DNA from: Phymorhynchus buccinoides
Taxonomy: Eukaryota; Mollusca; Gastropoda; Neogastropoda; Raphitomidae
Direction of reading: 5' to 3'
Assembly (NCBI GenBank): GCA_017654935.2
Contig: CM065711.1
Coordinates: 27,091,836-27,155,835, forward strand
Length of the DNA: 64,000 bases
Shown: in pieces, positions 18,883 through 29,584 of the stretch
Layout: every line of letters begins with the position of its first letter
How positions within the stretch are numbered: position 1 is the stretch's first letter
Notes under the pieces: model-generated
What the model saw: only the letters and a program-made list of their open reading frames with translations
Database searches by the model: none
Told to the model about the DNA's origin: nothing
Program-made: the position numbers and the translations under genes

Positions 18883-20227
18883 CAGTGGGACCTCCCTTGT
18901 GGGACCTCCCATTATAAGACTCCCTCCCATATACAACCTACTTCTCTGAGACATTGCCCTGTGTAAGTATTAAAATTACTTCCCTTATAAGACCTCCCGT
19001 TATAAGACTCCCCTCCCAAATAAGACCTACTTCTCTCAGACATTACCCATTTGTATTAAAAATTTTTATTACCTCCCTTGTGGGACCCTCTCCCATTATA
19101 AGCACTCCCTCCCACCTAAGACCTATTTCTCTGGAGACATTGCCCTTTGTATTAAAATTACCTCCCTTATATGACCTCCCATTATAAGACTTCCCTCCCA
19201 CATAAGACCTCCTTCTATGAGACATTGCCCTTTGTAAGTATTAAAAATTACCCCACTTATAAGACCCCTCCATTATAAGACTCTCTCCCACTAAGACCTA
19301 CTTCTCTGAGACATTACCAATCTTTGTATTAAGAAGTTACCTCCTTTTGTTTGACCTCACATTATTAGACTCCCTCCCGCATAAGACCTCTACTTCTCTG
19401 AGACATTGCCCTTTATATTAAAATTACCTCCCTTAGTGGACCTCCCAGTTATAAGACTCCCTCCACATAAGAACTACTTCTCTGATGCTTCATTTGCCCC
19501 TTTGTATTAAAATTACCTCCCTTATAAGACCTCCCATTATAAGACTCCCTCCACATAAGACCTACTTCCCTGGAGACATTGACCTTTGTAAGTATTAAAT
19601 TACCTCCCTATTAAGACCTCCTATTATAAGACCCCCTCCCCACATAAGACCTACTTCTCTGATAAATTGCCCTTTGTATTAAAATTACCTCCCTTGTAAG
19701 ACCTCCCATTATAAGACTCCCACATAAGGCCTACTTCTCTGAGACATTACCCTTTTTGGAATTATTAAAATTACCTCCCTTCGAGACCACCTCCCATTAT
19801 AAGACCTTCCCCTCGCCACATAAGACCATGCTTCTCTGATAGCATGGTGCCCTTGCTTTGTACTCAAGTATTTAAATTACCTCCCTTGGGTTGGACCTGA
19901 CTCCCATTATAAGTACCCCCTCCACCCTCCTCATTAAAACCTACTTCCTCTGATACATTGCCTTTCTTTGTATCAAAATTACCTCCCTTGTGGGACCTCC
20001 CATTATAAGACTCCCTCCCAAATAAGACCTACTTCTCTGAGACATTGCCCTTCTTTGTAAGTATTAAAATTACCTCCCTTATTAGACTTCCCATTATAAG
20101 AACCCCTCACCACATAAGACCTACTTCTCTGAGACATTTGCCCTTTGTGTAAGTATTAAAATTACCTCCCTTTATAAGACCTCATTTTGGATGAATTTTT
20201 GAAGGTCTTATAAGGGAGGTTCCACTG
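18883..20227. mobile_element. 1345-bp MITE with TA duplication and internal 84-bp array
   Basis: Terminal inverted repeats CAGTGGGACCTCCCTTGTGG and (right, reading out) CAGTGGAACCTCCCTTATAA. The flanking TA at 18881-18882 and 20228-20229 fits a Tc1/mariner-pogo type target duplication. The interior is about 15 tandem units of 84-90 bp (TACCTCCCTTATAAGACC, CATTATAAGACTCCCTCCC, ACATAAGACCTACTTCTCTG, AGACATTGCCCTTTGT) that look like iterated end sequence. No transposase. A single end-like piece recurs at 46668. Confidence 0.85.
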
Positions 20228-20249
20228 TATTGCTGCTGTTGTTATCGGG

Positions 20250-20695
20250 GCAGTGGGTGGATGCCTCGTGCCTCCATACAGGGTGCTGGACTACCTCCCC
20301 CCCCCCTCTCTATGAGGGTCTCCCCCCGTGGGGATACCGGGGATGTTTTTCATTTTAAAAAATAGTTCCCCACCTTCTGGAAGTTCTGTGCTTGTAACTT
20401 CCTCTAATCTGCCACTCTCTTTGACTCTGCCTTTTCCCCTTTTGCTTTCTGTCGATGTCATCATACTATCTTTCTTACTTACTTGGCCTATTCTCATGCC
20501 TTTAAAAACAAAACAAAAAGTCTTGCAAATAATTAGTTCCTCCTTTTGAGCTCCTCCGAAATCGGAATGTGTCGGCTGAACGCAGCGTGGGGAGAGACCA
20601 TTGAAAAGTGAAAAAAACGGTCACATACATACCTTTACCCATTATGGCCATGTGGCCTGGGAACGTCAGAAGAAGAAAGCTATTTTCCATTTTGC
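20250..20695 (+). repeat. dispersed repeat R2
   Basis: Begins GGCAGTGGGTGGATGCCTCG, then GTTCCCCACCTTCTGGAAG, TTCTGTGCTTGTAACTTCCT, TTTGACTCTGCCTTTTCCCC and GAGCTCCTCCGAAATCGGAA. Copies at 33738, 43130 and 48082; the minisatellite at 2.9-5.6 kb expands its central part. No coding capacity. Confidence 0.75.
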
Positions 20696-20739
20696 AAAGC
20701 TGTGGTTTCCAGCTTCATCTCTCCCCTGAAGACAGGATT

Positions 20740-20892
20740 GTGGTTTGCCCCGTTGTGGCGGGGTAATCAAAAAAAGGTCACACAGGTACGGGTAGTGTTC
20801 TCATCCCTGGCTGATGCATTTGTACCATAGTGTTCACCGCGCTTCGGCTGTTGGGACGATCCCTGAAGTCTTTAGACAGGGTACATCGACAG
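20740..20892 (-). repeat. dispersed repeat R1, reverse copy
   Basis: Reverse complement of the R1 core: GTGGCGGGGTAATC, GGTCACACAGG, GTTCTCATCCCTGGCTGATG, GCATTTGTACCATAGTG and TTCGGCTGTTGGGACGATCC. Confidence 0.75.
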
Positions 20893-20994
20893 CTACACCA
20901 TCATGTTGTGAGCTTTCAGTTTCAATGAGTTGTCATGTCTGCTTTTTCATTTCAGACATGACGAAAAAATCAGCAACACCGTGTTAAAAGAGCA

Positions 20995-21160
20995 ATATTA
21001 TCAGTTTTTGGGATTTGCAAGTGTGATATTGTTTTTATCCTATCTCAAGTGGCTTTGCTGTTTATCACACGAGGTCGGAGACCGAGTGTGATAAACAGCA
21101 AGGCACGAGAGATAGGATAAAAGCAATATCCCACTGCAAAGTCCTAATAACGGATATATA
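20995..21160. mobile_element. foldback (hairpin) element
   Basis: Two arms of about 65-75 bases around GAGGTCGGAGACCGAG: left arm ...GATATTGTTTTTATCCTATC...GCTGTTTATCACAC, right arm its inverse ...GTGTGATAAACAGC...GATAGGATAAAAGCAATATC. The same hairpin recurs at 39961-40128. Positions 21161-21535 are AT-rich with no feature. Confidence 0.8.
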
Positions 21161-21539
21161 CCGATATTTTACCTATTTCAGGTGATAATCAAACACGCAA
21201 CGAAGAAGCGAGACGCCACACTGCATGCAGATCTTAATAATACTAACCACTTCACCGTAGCCAGAAAATCCTACTCATCCAAAAATAATATAGTTCTCCA
21301 AGTTAGAAAGTCGTGAGCTATTTTGATCTTGCACATTGATACATTATGAAAGGAAACTGATTATTAATCGAAACATGAACCTACTGGAATTTGCTGTATA
21401 AAAAATAGCCTTTACAATGACATATTCGTTTTACACTGCCACTGCATTGATAACAAGAACATTAAAGGCAAAACAAATAATGAATCATTAGAAAGTAAAA
21501 TAAACATGATGATTGCACACACAACGTTCTCTTGACTTA

Positions 21540-21745
21540 CTCACACACACACACACACACACAGACACCCAGACATGCACACACGCACATGTACACATGC
21601 ACATACACACACACGTGTACGTGTGCAATTACATACATACACATGCAGGTATGCACGCCTGTATGCATGCAGGCACACACACACACATGCACACACACAC
21701 ACGCACACACATGAACGCACACACGCACACATACACACACATTAT
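21540..21745. repeat. (CA)n-rich microsatellite
   Basis: Interrupted CA with ACATGCAC and CATACACA variants. Positions 21746-22135 are AT-rich intron with nothing recognised. Confidence 0.95.
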
Positions 21746-22139
21746 ACAAGAGTAAATAGTTACAATATGGAAATTCTAAGAAGAAGATCACATTCTCAAT
21801 CAAGTTTGAATACAATACTGCAACATCAAATAAAATCATACTGCCATCGACATACCAATTACATGACTAATTATAATTAGTAGACAAATTTTGCAAGAAC
21901 AAAAATACCCTTCTACCTCATTTACAAGCATTTAAAGTTTACAAGACGTAGACATTCTACATACAACATACGAATCATAAAATAATTGTAAATACATTTT
22001 TTACAAGATTTCTGCAATGAAACGGACCCCCACCTCACACACAAACACTAATATATTGAGCGTTTTGAACTTGGTTGTTCTATCTTGGAAGTCTACAAAG
22101 GCAATTTAATAATTTTACAAGGCTTATCAGACTTATTCT

Positions 22140-22295
22140 GTCTCATTTTGTCTCGTTACCTCTCTCTTTCAACTTGCCCCCCTGAGTCGTCCGACGGGGC
22201 TCTGCCCCTGTAACCCTGCCGGGGCCATGGGTCCCTGGACCCCTGCCTTTCATTTTTTGTTCATGTTGGGGAGTTACACCCCTGTGGTTGTTGTT
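22140..22295 (+). repeat. GC-rich dispersed repeat R3
   Basis: Contains CCCCCTGAGTCGTCCGACGG, GCCGGGGCCATGGGTCCCTG and GACCCCTGCCTTTCA. A second copy is at 50278-50428. Confidence 0.7.
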
Positions 22296-22497
22296 CTTAT
22301 TGTTTCAGGAGGGCTCTGTGTGTCCGGAGGGAGATAGATGCGCACATCTGCACAACGTCTACACACCGGTATGCTGCCCCTTTACTTCTGTGTGTGCGTG
22401 CTCTTTAAGTAGCATTCTAAGTGGATGCCTCCTTTTCTGTGAGGATTTCCGGTAAAAAACGCTTAAAAAATAATCTTTGAGAAGAACATAGGCCGTT

Positions 22498-22499
<2 letters not shown>

Positions 22500-22539
<40 letters not shown>

Positions 22540-22660
22540 CCTCTCTCTCTCATCTCTCTCTCTCTCTCTACTCGCTCTCTCTCATATCATGTTCCCTGGT
22601 TAAATAAAAATTTCGTTTTCGTTTCTCGTCTCTCTCTCTCTCTCTCTCACTTTCTTTCTC

Positions 22661-22730
<70 letters not shown>

Positions 22731-22735
22731 ACTTT
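22500..22735. repeat. (CT)n microsatellites
   Basis: Two long CT runs separated by CATGTTCCCTGGTTAAATAA-AAATTTCG. Confidence 0.95.
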
Positions 22736-22837
22736 CCGTTGTTTTTTGTCACCATTAATTTAGAAGTACTTCCGCCCCCATTTTATTTATTTTTATTCCC
22801 CATGTTTTTGCATTTTATTGTTGGTTGGTCTGGCTTA

Positions 22838-23130
22838 CCCTGGCTAAAAGACTCCAGGGATCATCACAACAGCGAGAAGCACTTGAACACTAAGGTACAA
22901 GGATGCATCAGCTAGGGATGAGAACATTACGTGTGTGACCGTTTTTGATTACCCCGCCACGTGGGCAGCCACACTCCGTCTTCGGGGGATTTGGGAGACT
23001 GATGATGATGATATGCTGGGAGCTTGTCAAGGCTTAAGACAATCCCCGCACAACCATTCAGAGCATAACAACATTTTGATGTAGCCTTGGCGTTCTAGCT
23101 TATGTCAACTGGTCTGACACAGCCTCATGC
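22838..23130 (+). repeat. dispersed repeat R1
   Basis: A well-kept copy from CCCTGGCTAAAAGACTCCAG through CCCCGCCACGTGGGCAGCCA to a 3' extension (TTTTGATGTAGCCTTGGCG, GTCTGACACAGCCT) that also follows the third unit at 7.9-8.05 kb, defining a longer R1 of about 290 bp. Confidence 0.8.
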
Positions 23131-23194
23131 CAAGGCATGTTGCATTTTATAATTTCAAAAGCAATACACAACGCAGATTAAGCGAAAACAATGT

Positions 23195-23233
23195 ATCTCT
23201 CCCCCCCTCCCCCCCCCCCTCTCTCCCCCCCTC

Positions 23234-23320
<87 letters not shown>
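23195..23320. repeat. (CT)n microsatellite
   Basis: CCCCCCTC then pure CT for about 85 bases. Confidence 0.95.
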
Positions 23321-23322
<2 letters not shown>

Positions 23323-23449
23323 GAGGATGATAGAGAGAAAGAAAATACATGCATCATCCAGCAAATGCATTGGTATCCATAGAATCTTCCCCCTCCCCCT
23401 CCATCTCCCCACTCCCATACATATCAGTGGCCTGTCGACAAATATGGTA

Positions 23450-24576
23450 AATATATGAAACTAGGAATATGGCTTACAAACAGATAATTTGATTATTGGA
23501 TCAGAGCTAAATATGGTTGCCATTGTGCAAAAAAGATATCCTGAGACATAGCAAAACAAGAAATGCATTTTTCAATATCATATCTCTTTTTCATATATGG
23601 AATAAAATGTTGAAAATTAGGGCACTTTCCTTCACATCTGCATTTATAAATGAAAATTTTTGCTAATAGTAGAATCAGATCAAAAGTACTATCAGATCTG
23701 AAATTTTCTCCACATCCAAATAAAATTATTTTTCTGTTAGTGAAATATTTACATGGTTACGTTTAACATTGAACATTGCTTGAAAACCTGTCAAAAATAA
23801 TTGTACATGTGCACAACTCCAGAAAATGTGTTGAATAGTTTTGTTTTCATTTTCACAAAATAATGAGCATCTCTCAGAATTGTTAATGTTCGTCTTTTGC
23901 AAAATTATATTTGTACCTAAACTTCTATGCGTTAAACGCAATTGAAACCACTTCAATTTGATGTCCTTTACAGTTCTTATCTGTTTGAATACATTCTTCC
24001 AATGTACTTCTGTTGCAAAAGAATATCATAATAAAACCGAGCTTCTTTGGGAGTTGAGCAAATCATTTTTTTTTAACATGTTTGAACAGTATTCAGTTTT
24101 GTGTGTAAACAGAATTGTAAGCTTTCTAGCATACAATCTGACAGCACTTTTAAGTCCAAGGTAAGAAACAAAATTACAAAACAAATCATATTTCTCAGTG
24201 AAAGACGCAAAAGACAAGAAATTACCATTCTCTTCCAGTAAATCCCCCACAAATAACACATCAGTTTGGATCAGATTTTGGTAGTACACACTTTCACCGC
24301 CTGTTTTGATGTTTGGGTTACAAAACAAAGGTTCAGAACAAAATTCATCTAGTGTCTTAACCTGCAATGACTCTCCAAATTCTTTGTATGCTTTAAAAAC
24401 ATCTTTCCAAAAAGCATTTACATGTTGTGCGCTTAACAAATCGCATCCTATCTTAATTTTTGGACACTGGAGGCAGAGTAATTCTTTCCATTTATGTTTA
24501 CTCGAGTACAGTTTGCGAATCCATGTCAGTTTCAATGCATTCAGATGTGTTTTAACGTCAGGTATGCCCATGCCTC
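23450..24576 (-). mobile_element. L1/Tx1-like non-LTR 3' fragment
   Basis: On the - strand two open pieces (24571-24026 and 23956-23726) encode the region C-terminal to the RT: GGMGIPDVKTHLNALKLTWI, then LFVGDLLEENGNFLSF, then FQLRLTHRSLGTN and the knuckle CSLFCENENKTIQHIFWSC. This layout (GG.G.P....L...K..W, then C..C...E...HLFW.C) is typical of L1/Tx1-clade C-termini. It is 5'-truncated, with a frameshift near 23.96-24.03 kb. AATTTAGAAGTACTT occurs at 22758-22772 and again at 24577-24591, a possible 15-bp target duplication. The CT tract and R1 copy lie between the first copy and the element body. Confidence 0.7.
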
Positions 24577-24714
24577 CAATTTAGAAGTACTTTCAGAACA
24601 AGAATACTAACTTCTTGGCAGAAGAGCTATGTAAAGCTATTGCCAATAAAATATTTGCGTTTGCGTCTCTCTCACTCTCACCCTCTTCTCTGTCTAAATG
24701 CATAGCATTAAGCC

Positions 24715-24815
24715 TGTCCTTACCTCCTGAAATTAAGAAAATAGGGTCTTCAGATAACAGGCCCTGATTTTATGCCTTTTTAGTGACATGGGTGTGAAAC
24801 CATTGTGGTGCTTGA
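24715..24815 (+). mobile_element. partial TTAA MITE, family 1
   Basis: Keeps GTCCTTACCTCCTGAAATTAAGAAAATAGGG, CAGGCCCTGATTT and GACATGGGTGTGAAACC as separate blocks; the ends are missing. Confidence 0.5.
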
Positions 24816-24836
24816 ACCCTCTTTCTCTCCAGCCCT

Positions 24837-24975
24837 TAATTTTATGAAGTTCTACTAAAGCTTAAGTGGGAAACTAAACGTTACTTTCTAAATTAAGTAA
24901 ACCGATTTGCATAATTTAGTAAGTAACAAACGTTTAGTTTCCCACTTAAGCTTTAGTAAGAACTTCATAGAATTA
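24837..24975. mobile_element. foldback element
   Basis: Arms of about 46 bases: TTTTATGAAGTTCTACTAAA, GCTTAAGTGGGAAACTAAAC and the inverse GTTTAGTTTCCCACTTAAGC, TTTAGTAAGAACTTCATAGA. TTAA lies at both outer edges. Confidence 0.7.
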
Positions 24976-25067
24976 AGCACAGATCCCTGGGTATAGGCTT
25001 TCAACTGTTGGTCGCGCGCTCTTTTGTCTTTCTCAGGACTCCATCGCAGAGGTATAGATGGAGCAGC

Positions 25068-25400
25068 TTTATAGATAAATTTATAGCAAAGGGTGTTTAA
25101 TTTTATACTCAATTCTGTCTGCGGCAGGAAGCCAGTGCAAATATTCGGCGCTGAATCTTGATAGATTTATAGCAAAGGGTGTTTAATTTATACTCAATTC
25201 TGTCTGCGACAGGAAGCCAGTGCAAATATTCGGCGCTGAATCTTAATAGATTTGTAGCAAATGGTGTTTAATTTATACTCAATTCTGTCTGCGGCAGGAA
25301 GCCAGTGCAAATGTACCGCGCTGAATCTTGATAGATTTGTAGCAAAGGGTGTTTAATTTATACTCAATTCTGTCTGCGACAGGAAGCCAGTGCAAACGGA
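25068..25400. repeat. 85-bp tandem repeat (about 4 units)
   Basis: Unit: TTTATAGCAAAGGGTGTTTA, TACTCAATTCTGTCTGCGGC, AGGAAGCCAGTGCAAATATT, CGGCGCTGAATCTT. Very homogeneous. It ends 35 bases before the exon B acceptor. Confidence 0.9.
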
Positions 25401-25435
25401 GAAGAGGGCTGATTTGATTTGTTTTCTTTTTTCAG

Positions 25436-25702
25436 GAGCTGATGGATAAAGCGCTTTGCCTGCTCTCCAACCAGGTCCGCCTGGACCACGCCCTGCAGGC
25501 CGGGGCCCACTCCTTGATCGGCAACGGCCCCGCCCTGTCGGAGCTGACTCAGTGCCTGCCCCAGCAGCCCTGGGGCTCCGTGGAATCCCTGCTGGAGTTC
25601 ATCTTCCCCCACGGGCTGGTCACTTACAGCCTGGACTCCGTCGTGGAGTTATGCACCAAGGTGGAGAAAGAGGATGCCACGATCGTCGGGGTGCAGCTGC
25701 AG
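25436..25702 (+). CDS. TRANK1-like C-terminal exon B
   Basis: 89 codons, phase 0 at both ends. Strong acceptor TTTTCTTTTTTCAG; weak donor GTTGGA. The peptide begins ELMDKALCLLSNQVRLDHAL and contains LLEFIFPHGLVTYSLDSVV and ends TIVGVQLQ. It is alpha-helical, GC-rich and free of stops, unlike its AT-rich surroundings. Vertebrate TRANK1 has a comparable ...LFP... segment C-terminal to the helicase (from memory), so the position fits. The intron that follows opens with a 1.1-kb purine tract. Confidence 0.75.
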
Positions 25703-25728
25703 GTTGGATGGAGAGAGGGTTGGAAGAG

Positions 25729-26629
25729 GGGGGGGGGGGGGGGGGAGGGGGGGGGAGGGGGGGGGGGGAGGGGGGGGGGGTGGGAGGGGTGGGGGGGGGG
25801 GAGGGGGGGAGAGGGAGGAGGGGGGGAGGAGGGGGGGGAAAGAGAGAGGGGGAAAGAGAGAGGGGGGGAGATAGGGGGGAGAAGAGGGATGGAAAGAGGA
25901 AAAGGGGAGAGGGGGGGGGGAGAGAAAGAGAGAGAGAGAGAAAGAGAAAAAGAGAGCGGGGGGAGAGAGAGAGAGAGAGGAGAGGAAATTGAGGGGGGGG
26001 GGAGAAAGAGAGAGGGGTGGTGGAGAGAGAGAGGGAGAGAGAGGGGGGGAGAAAGAGGAGGAGGGGAGAGAGAGAGAGAGAGACAGAGAGAGAGAGAGGG
26101 GGAGAGAGAGAAAGAGATAGAGAGAGAAAAAAACAAGGGGGGAGAGAAATGAAAGAGGGGGGGGGGAGAGATAGAGAGAGGTGGAGAGAGAGATGGAGAG
26201 AAAGAGAAGGGTGGGGGAGAGAGATGGAGAGAATGAGAGAGGGGGTGGAGAAAGGGAGAGACAGACAGAGAGAAGAATGACAACTTTATTACACAAGGAT
26301 TGTTGAGATTTGGGGCCGAGCCTTTAATTCTTCCAGTCTGTCCTTTGAGAGAGAGAGGGAGGAGAGACAGAGAGAGAGAGACTGAGAGGTTGAGGAGAGA
26401 GAGAGAGAGAGGTGGAGAAAAAGAGAGATGGCCTGATACTAGGAGAAAAAGAGAGAGAGAAGATGGAGAGAGAGAGTATGTGCGAAAGAGAGACAGACAA
26501 AGAGAGATGGAGATAAGAGTGAGCAAAGTCAACTTGAGAGTGAATACCGACATACAAAGTTTGAGAGAGAGAGAATGAGAGAGTGGAGAAAGAGAGAGAG
26601 AGAGGAAGAGAGAGAGAGAAAGATAATGT

Positions 26630-26672
<43 letters not shown>

Positions 26673-26880
26673 GAGAGAGAGAGAATGTGGAGAAAGAGTT
26701 GAGAAGAGTGAGAACTGAATAAGGAGGAGGGTGAGAGAGAGAATAAAGGAGAGCCAGAGACAGACAAAAATAAGACAAAATAAGCAGGCGGAGATAAGAG
26801 AGAGAGAGAGGGGGGAAAAGAAAAAAAGGAAGAGGATATTTTTATGTGAGGAAAGGGCAGATCGCAAAACATGCTGAAGG
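25729..26880. repeat. 1.15-kb G/A purine tract
   Basis: Begins 26 bases after the exon B donor. First G-rich (poly-G runs), then GAGA and GAGAGA with AAAG. A short non-purine island (26275-26345) reads CAACTTTATTACACAAGG. All Gly/Arg/Glu or Ser/Leu/Pro ORFs here are artefacts. Confidence 0.95.
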
Positions 26881-26940
26881 AGAGATGCAAATCTACCGCC
26901 ATTTACTGTTATTACATATTTGATCATGATTATACCATTA

Positions 26941-28189
26941 CAGTCAAACCTTTATTTTAAGACTTCCCCCCCAAAAGTCAGGAAAAATCGAGGAGTCTTA
27001 TAACGGAGGTCGGTTTTATGCATAAATTATAGTCAGATACATTACTGTCAAACCTTTATTTTAAGACTTCCATCAACAAAAAGTCAGGAAAAAACGAGGG
27101 GTCTTATAACGGAGGTCGGTTTTATGCATAAATTATACCGTATTTTCCGGACTACAAAGTGCACTGTTGTCTAAGCCTCACCCCCTGAATGTTATTAAAA
27201 TTCTGGAAAAAACCCAACGATAAAGCCGCAGTCGGTGTCTAGGCCGCAGGAGACTGATATGTAGAAAAACGAACCTGAGAAGACGAGCAGACGAACTCGT
27301 GATCGAAAGCCACTGCAACTTTGACGGCCCGTGTTGCACTCGCACGCAAACTATACATAACAGTACAGACCTAATCTTCGCCATAACGGACCTTCTAAAT
27401 ACTGGATTCGACACAACGACACAACACAAAACATGACAAAGTAATGCACTGGCAGTTCATTTTCAGTCACAGTTTGCACACACAAATCTTTTCCCGCGCA
27501 TACAACTCGGCTGACAAAATGGCGTAGCGCACACCGCAGATACGAAATCACGGCAAACGCTAATGCGCCAGCTGCTTTCATTTATAGGATTTTGTGAGTT
27601 GTTTGCATTCAGCAAGTGTTGCAGTGCACACACTAACGCCAATTTATCAGTTTGATAACGGAAAGGAGCTGCTTTTCAACTTATTTTTTGTAAAGTGAGA
27701 CCATTCACTGAGTTCCAACTTATGGAGTGAGACCGATCACCTAGTTTCAACTTGGAAGTTGACTTCGCATTTTCGTGTGCACAGAGTTCGTAAAGATCGA
27801 CACGATCGTGTCTGTTTCAGTTCAAACTTTGATCATAAACTGCTCAGTGATGACACATGTGCATAAAAGTGGTGAAATTTAGTGGTCAGATCGTGATATC
27901 GCTGATTAAATTCTTCAATTTCGGCACGAGAACGGTTCGTTTTTACCAAGATTGACGATGTCAACACGCACAGGCTGGAGTTGACGACCAGCCTAAAATA
28001 GATTCAGGGAAATCCGCGTATGAGCCGCATTTTGCTGTCTTAGCCGCTGGGGTCAAAGTTGAGGAAAAAAGTAGCGGCTTATAGCCCGGAAAATACGGTA
28101 GTCGGATACATTACACCTGCGCCAAAAACATTTGGTCTTAGATAAGAGGAGGTCTTTTAACGGAGGGTTTTATAATAGAGGTTTGACTG
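26941..28189. mobile_element. pogo-like MITE carrying a nested element
   Basis: Ends CAGTCAAACCTTTATTTTAAGAC (left, partly doubled at 27046) and the inverse ...AGAGGTTTGACTG (28177-28189), flanked by TA (26939-26940, 28190-28191). Interior shows GTCTTATAACGGAGGTCGG twice. The element is split by a second TIR element at 27138-28098. The right TA lies 15 bases before exon C. Confidence 0.8.
27138..28098. mobile_element. 961-bp TIR element (CCGTATTTTCCGG family), nested
   Basis: Ends CCGTATTTTCCGGACTACAA and inverse TATAGCCCGGAAAATACGG, flanked by TA (27136-27137 and 28099-28100). Interior near the right end reads AGCCGCTGGGGTCAAAGTTG and AAAGTAGCGGCTTATAG, shared with 51568-51945 and 52047-52475. 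No transposase ORF. Confidence 0.8.
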
Positions 28190-28206
28190 TATCTTTTTCG
28201 TTTTAG

Positions 28207-28353
28207 ATTGAGAGGTACCTGAAGTGTCTGTGGGAGAACCCGGGTCATGTGGACAGGGGCAGCCCCCAGAACGTGCTGCAGGAGAGGTGCAAGTCCACGT
28301 CCTGGATGGTGCTCGCGTCGCTCCTCGTGCCCATCTTCAGGCTCAACATCCAG
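28207..28353 (+). CDS. TRANK1-like C-terminal exon C
   Basis: 49 codons, phase 0. Acceptor CTTTTTCGTTTTAG (its pyrimidines directly follow the MITE's TA), donor GTGAAC. Peptide IERYLKCLWENPGHVDRG, then a helical hydrophobic part, SWMVLASLLVPIFRLNIQ. Ordinary GC-rich coding sequence that joins exons B and D without a shift. Confidence 0.75.
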
Positions 28354-28378
28354 GTGAACAAAATAATTTCACCGTTAA

Positions 28379-29415
28379 CCCCTTGACTGCCATGTAGGGT
28401 GTTCACTGTGCGTGCTTGATGACATCACTATCCCCGGTGGGGGGGGGGGTCTTTCGTAAAAATGGTCCCTCTGCCTTCTGGGAGTTTTGTTCTTGTAACT
28501 TCGTTTAAGTCTCTTGTGCGGTGAGCGGTCGGGAACGTTAAAAAAAAATTCGGATCGGAAACGTCTAGAACGTTCGGGAACGGACGGATTCCATGTGGCC
28601 GGTTTGGGCGCTTCCATTTTGTTTCTATCACATGGCAGTCACGTGAGCGCTTCAGCCTCGCTTTTGCTATAGATTACACTTCCGTCCTGTTGCTTGCAAT
28701 GGCTTCTAGGCCGATTGGTTTGAAAGATATGAATTTTTCAAATTTAGTGACCGACTTCGGCATTTTTGCGATTTTTCCAATATGGATGATGAACAGTTAT
28801 GGCGTCCATTGACTGAGGAAAGCGATGAATAGTCGTATTTTTGTGAAAGATAGGACTTATGAGATCGCGAAGTGATGAGTAAGGAGTGTATTCTGACTTA
28901 TTTCGGCAGCGAGCTTGTTTTTGTTCGATCGATGCTAATTTTTGAAGTCGTGTTACTGACATCAGCATTTTCCCGACTTTTACATCATGGATGATGAATC
29001 GTTATTGCATCCACTGAGTGATGGCAGCGATGAAAATTCCTTTTTTTGTGAAAAATAGGAATTATAAGATCGTGAAGTGAAAGGGTAAGTGAATGATTTT
29101 GACCTACATTTCCATTTCAATCGTCTTAGGCTTCACCAGTCTGCAAAAGTATGCAGTGAATGCAGTTTGCGATTACACTTTGGCATTTTGATTTTTTTTT
29201 GTGGAGCCATGCATCCCCATAACATCTTGGAATTCCTTTTGCAACTCAGACAGACATCTCGGCAACACATTCAAAACAAAAAAACACACAAAATTTGCTA
29301 GGGTATATTTTATTTTATTATTTTTCTGACGCTACCCCCCCTTTTGTACGGAGTGACGTCCCTTGGGCTAGGATTTCAGAGGTGATAGAGAGCACAGAGT
29401 GTCAGGCACAAGAGG
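28379..29415 (+). mobile_element. degenerate piggyBac-like element
   Basis: Starts after TTAA (28375-28378) with CCCCTTGACTGCCATGT, the same end as MITE family 2. Two tandem copies of a start region (28745-28910 and 28950-29100) encode MDDEQLWRPLTEESDE and MDDESLLHPLSDGSDENSFF, each soon stopped. A short acidic N-terminus of this kind is typical of piggyBac transposases (family knowledge). The right end is uncertain; GGGAGTTAAAT at 29412 is the best candidate. No DDD catalytic core is present. Confidence 0.45.
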
Positions 29416-29454
29416 GAGTTAAATCTGCCGCTCTCTTTGACTCTGCCTTTTTCC

Positions 29455-29560
29455 TTTATTTTATTTATTTATTTTATTATGTGCATTTCTATAGTGCTTA
29501 TTCATCAAAGCTCCAAGCACTTTACAATTTTTACTTAAGATATTCAAAACATTTTTGTTA
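29455..29560 (-). repeat. CR1/L2-type tail, reverse
   Basis: TTTATTATGTGCATTTCTATAGTGC...CAAAGCTCCAAGCACTTTACAATTTTTA, read in blocks, is the inverse of the tail seen at 15425-15480. Confidence 0.5.
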
Positions 29561-29584
29561 GCACTGGACAACGGGTTGAACCCG

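Noticed and set aside
25442..26152. 236-codon ORF starting in exon B and 384-codon antisense ORF
   Set aside because: Only the first 87 codons (to 25702) are exon; the rest is read-through into the purine tract. The antisense frame is compositional.
28375..28631. ORFs with MEAPKPATWNPSVPERSR-type peptides
   Set aside because: They lie in the non-coding 5' part of the piggyBac-like element, repeated at 1-300 with shifts.
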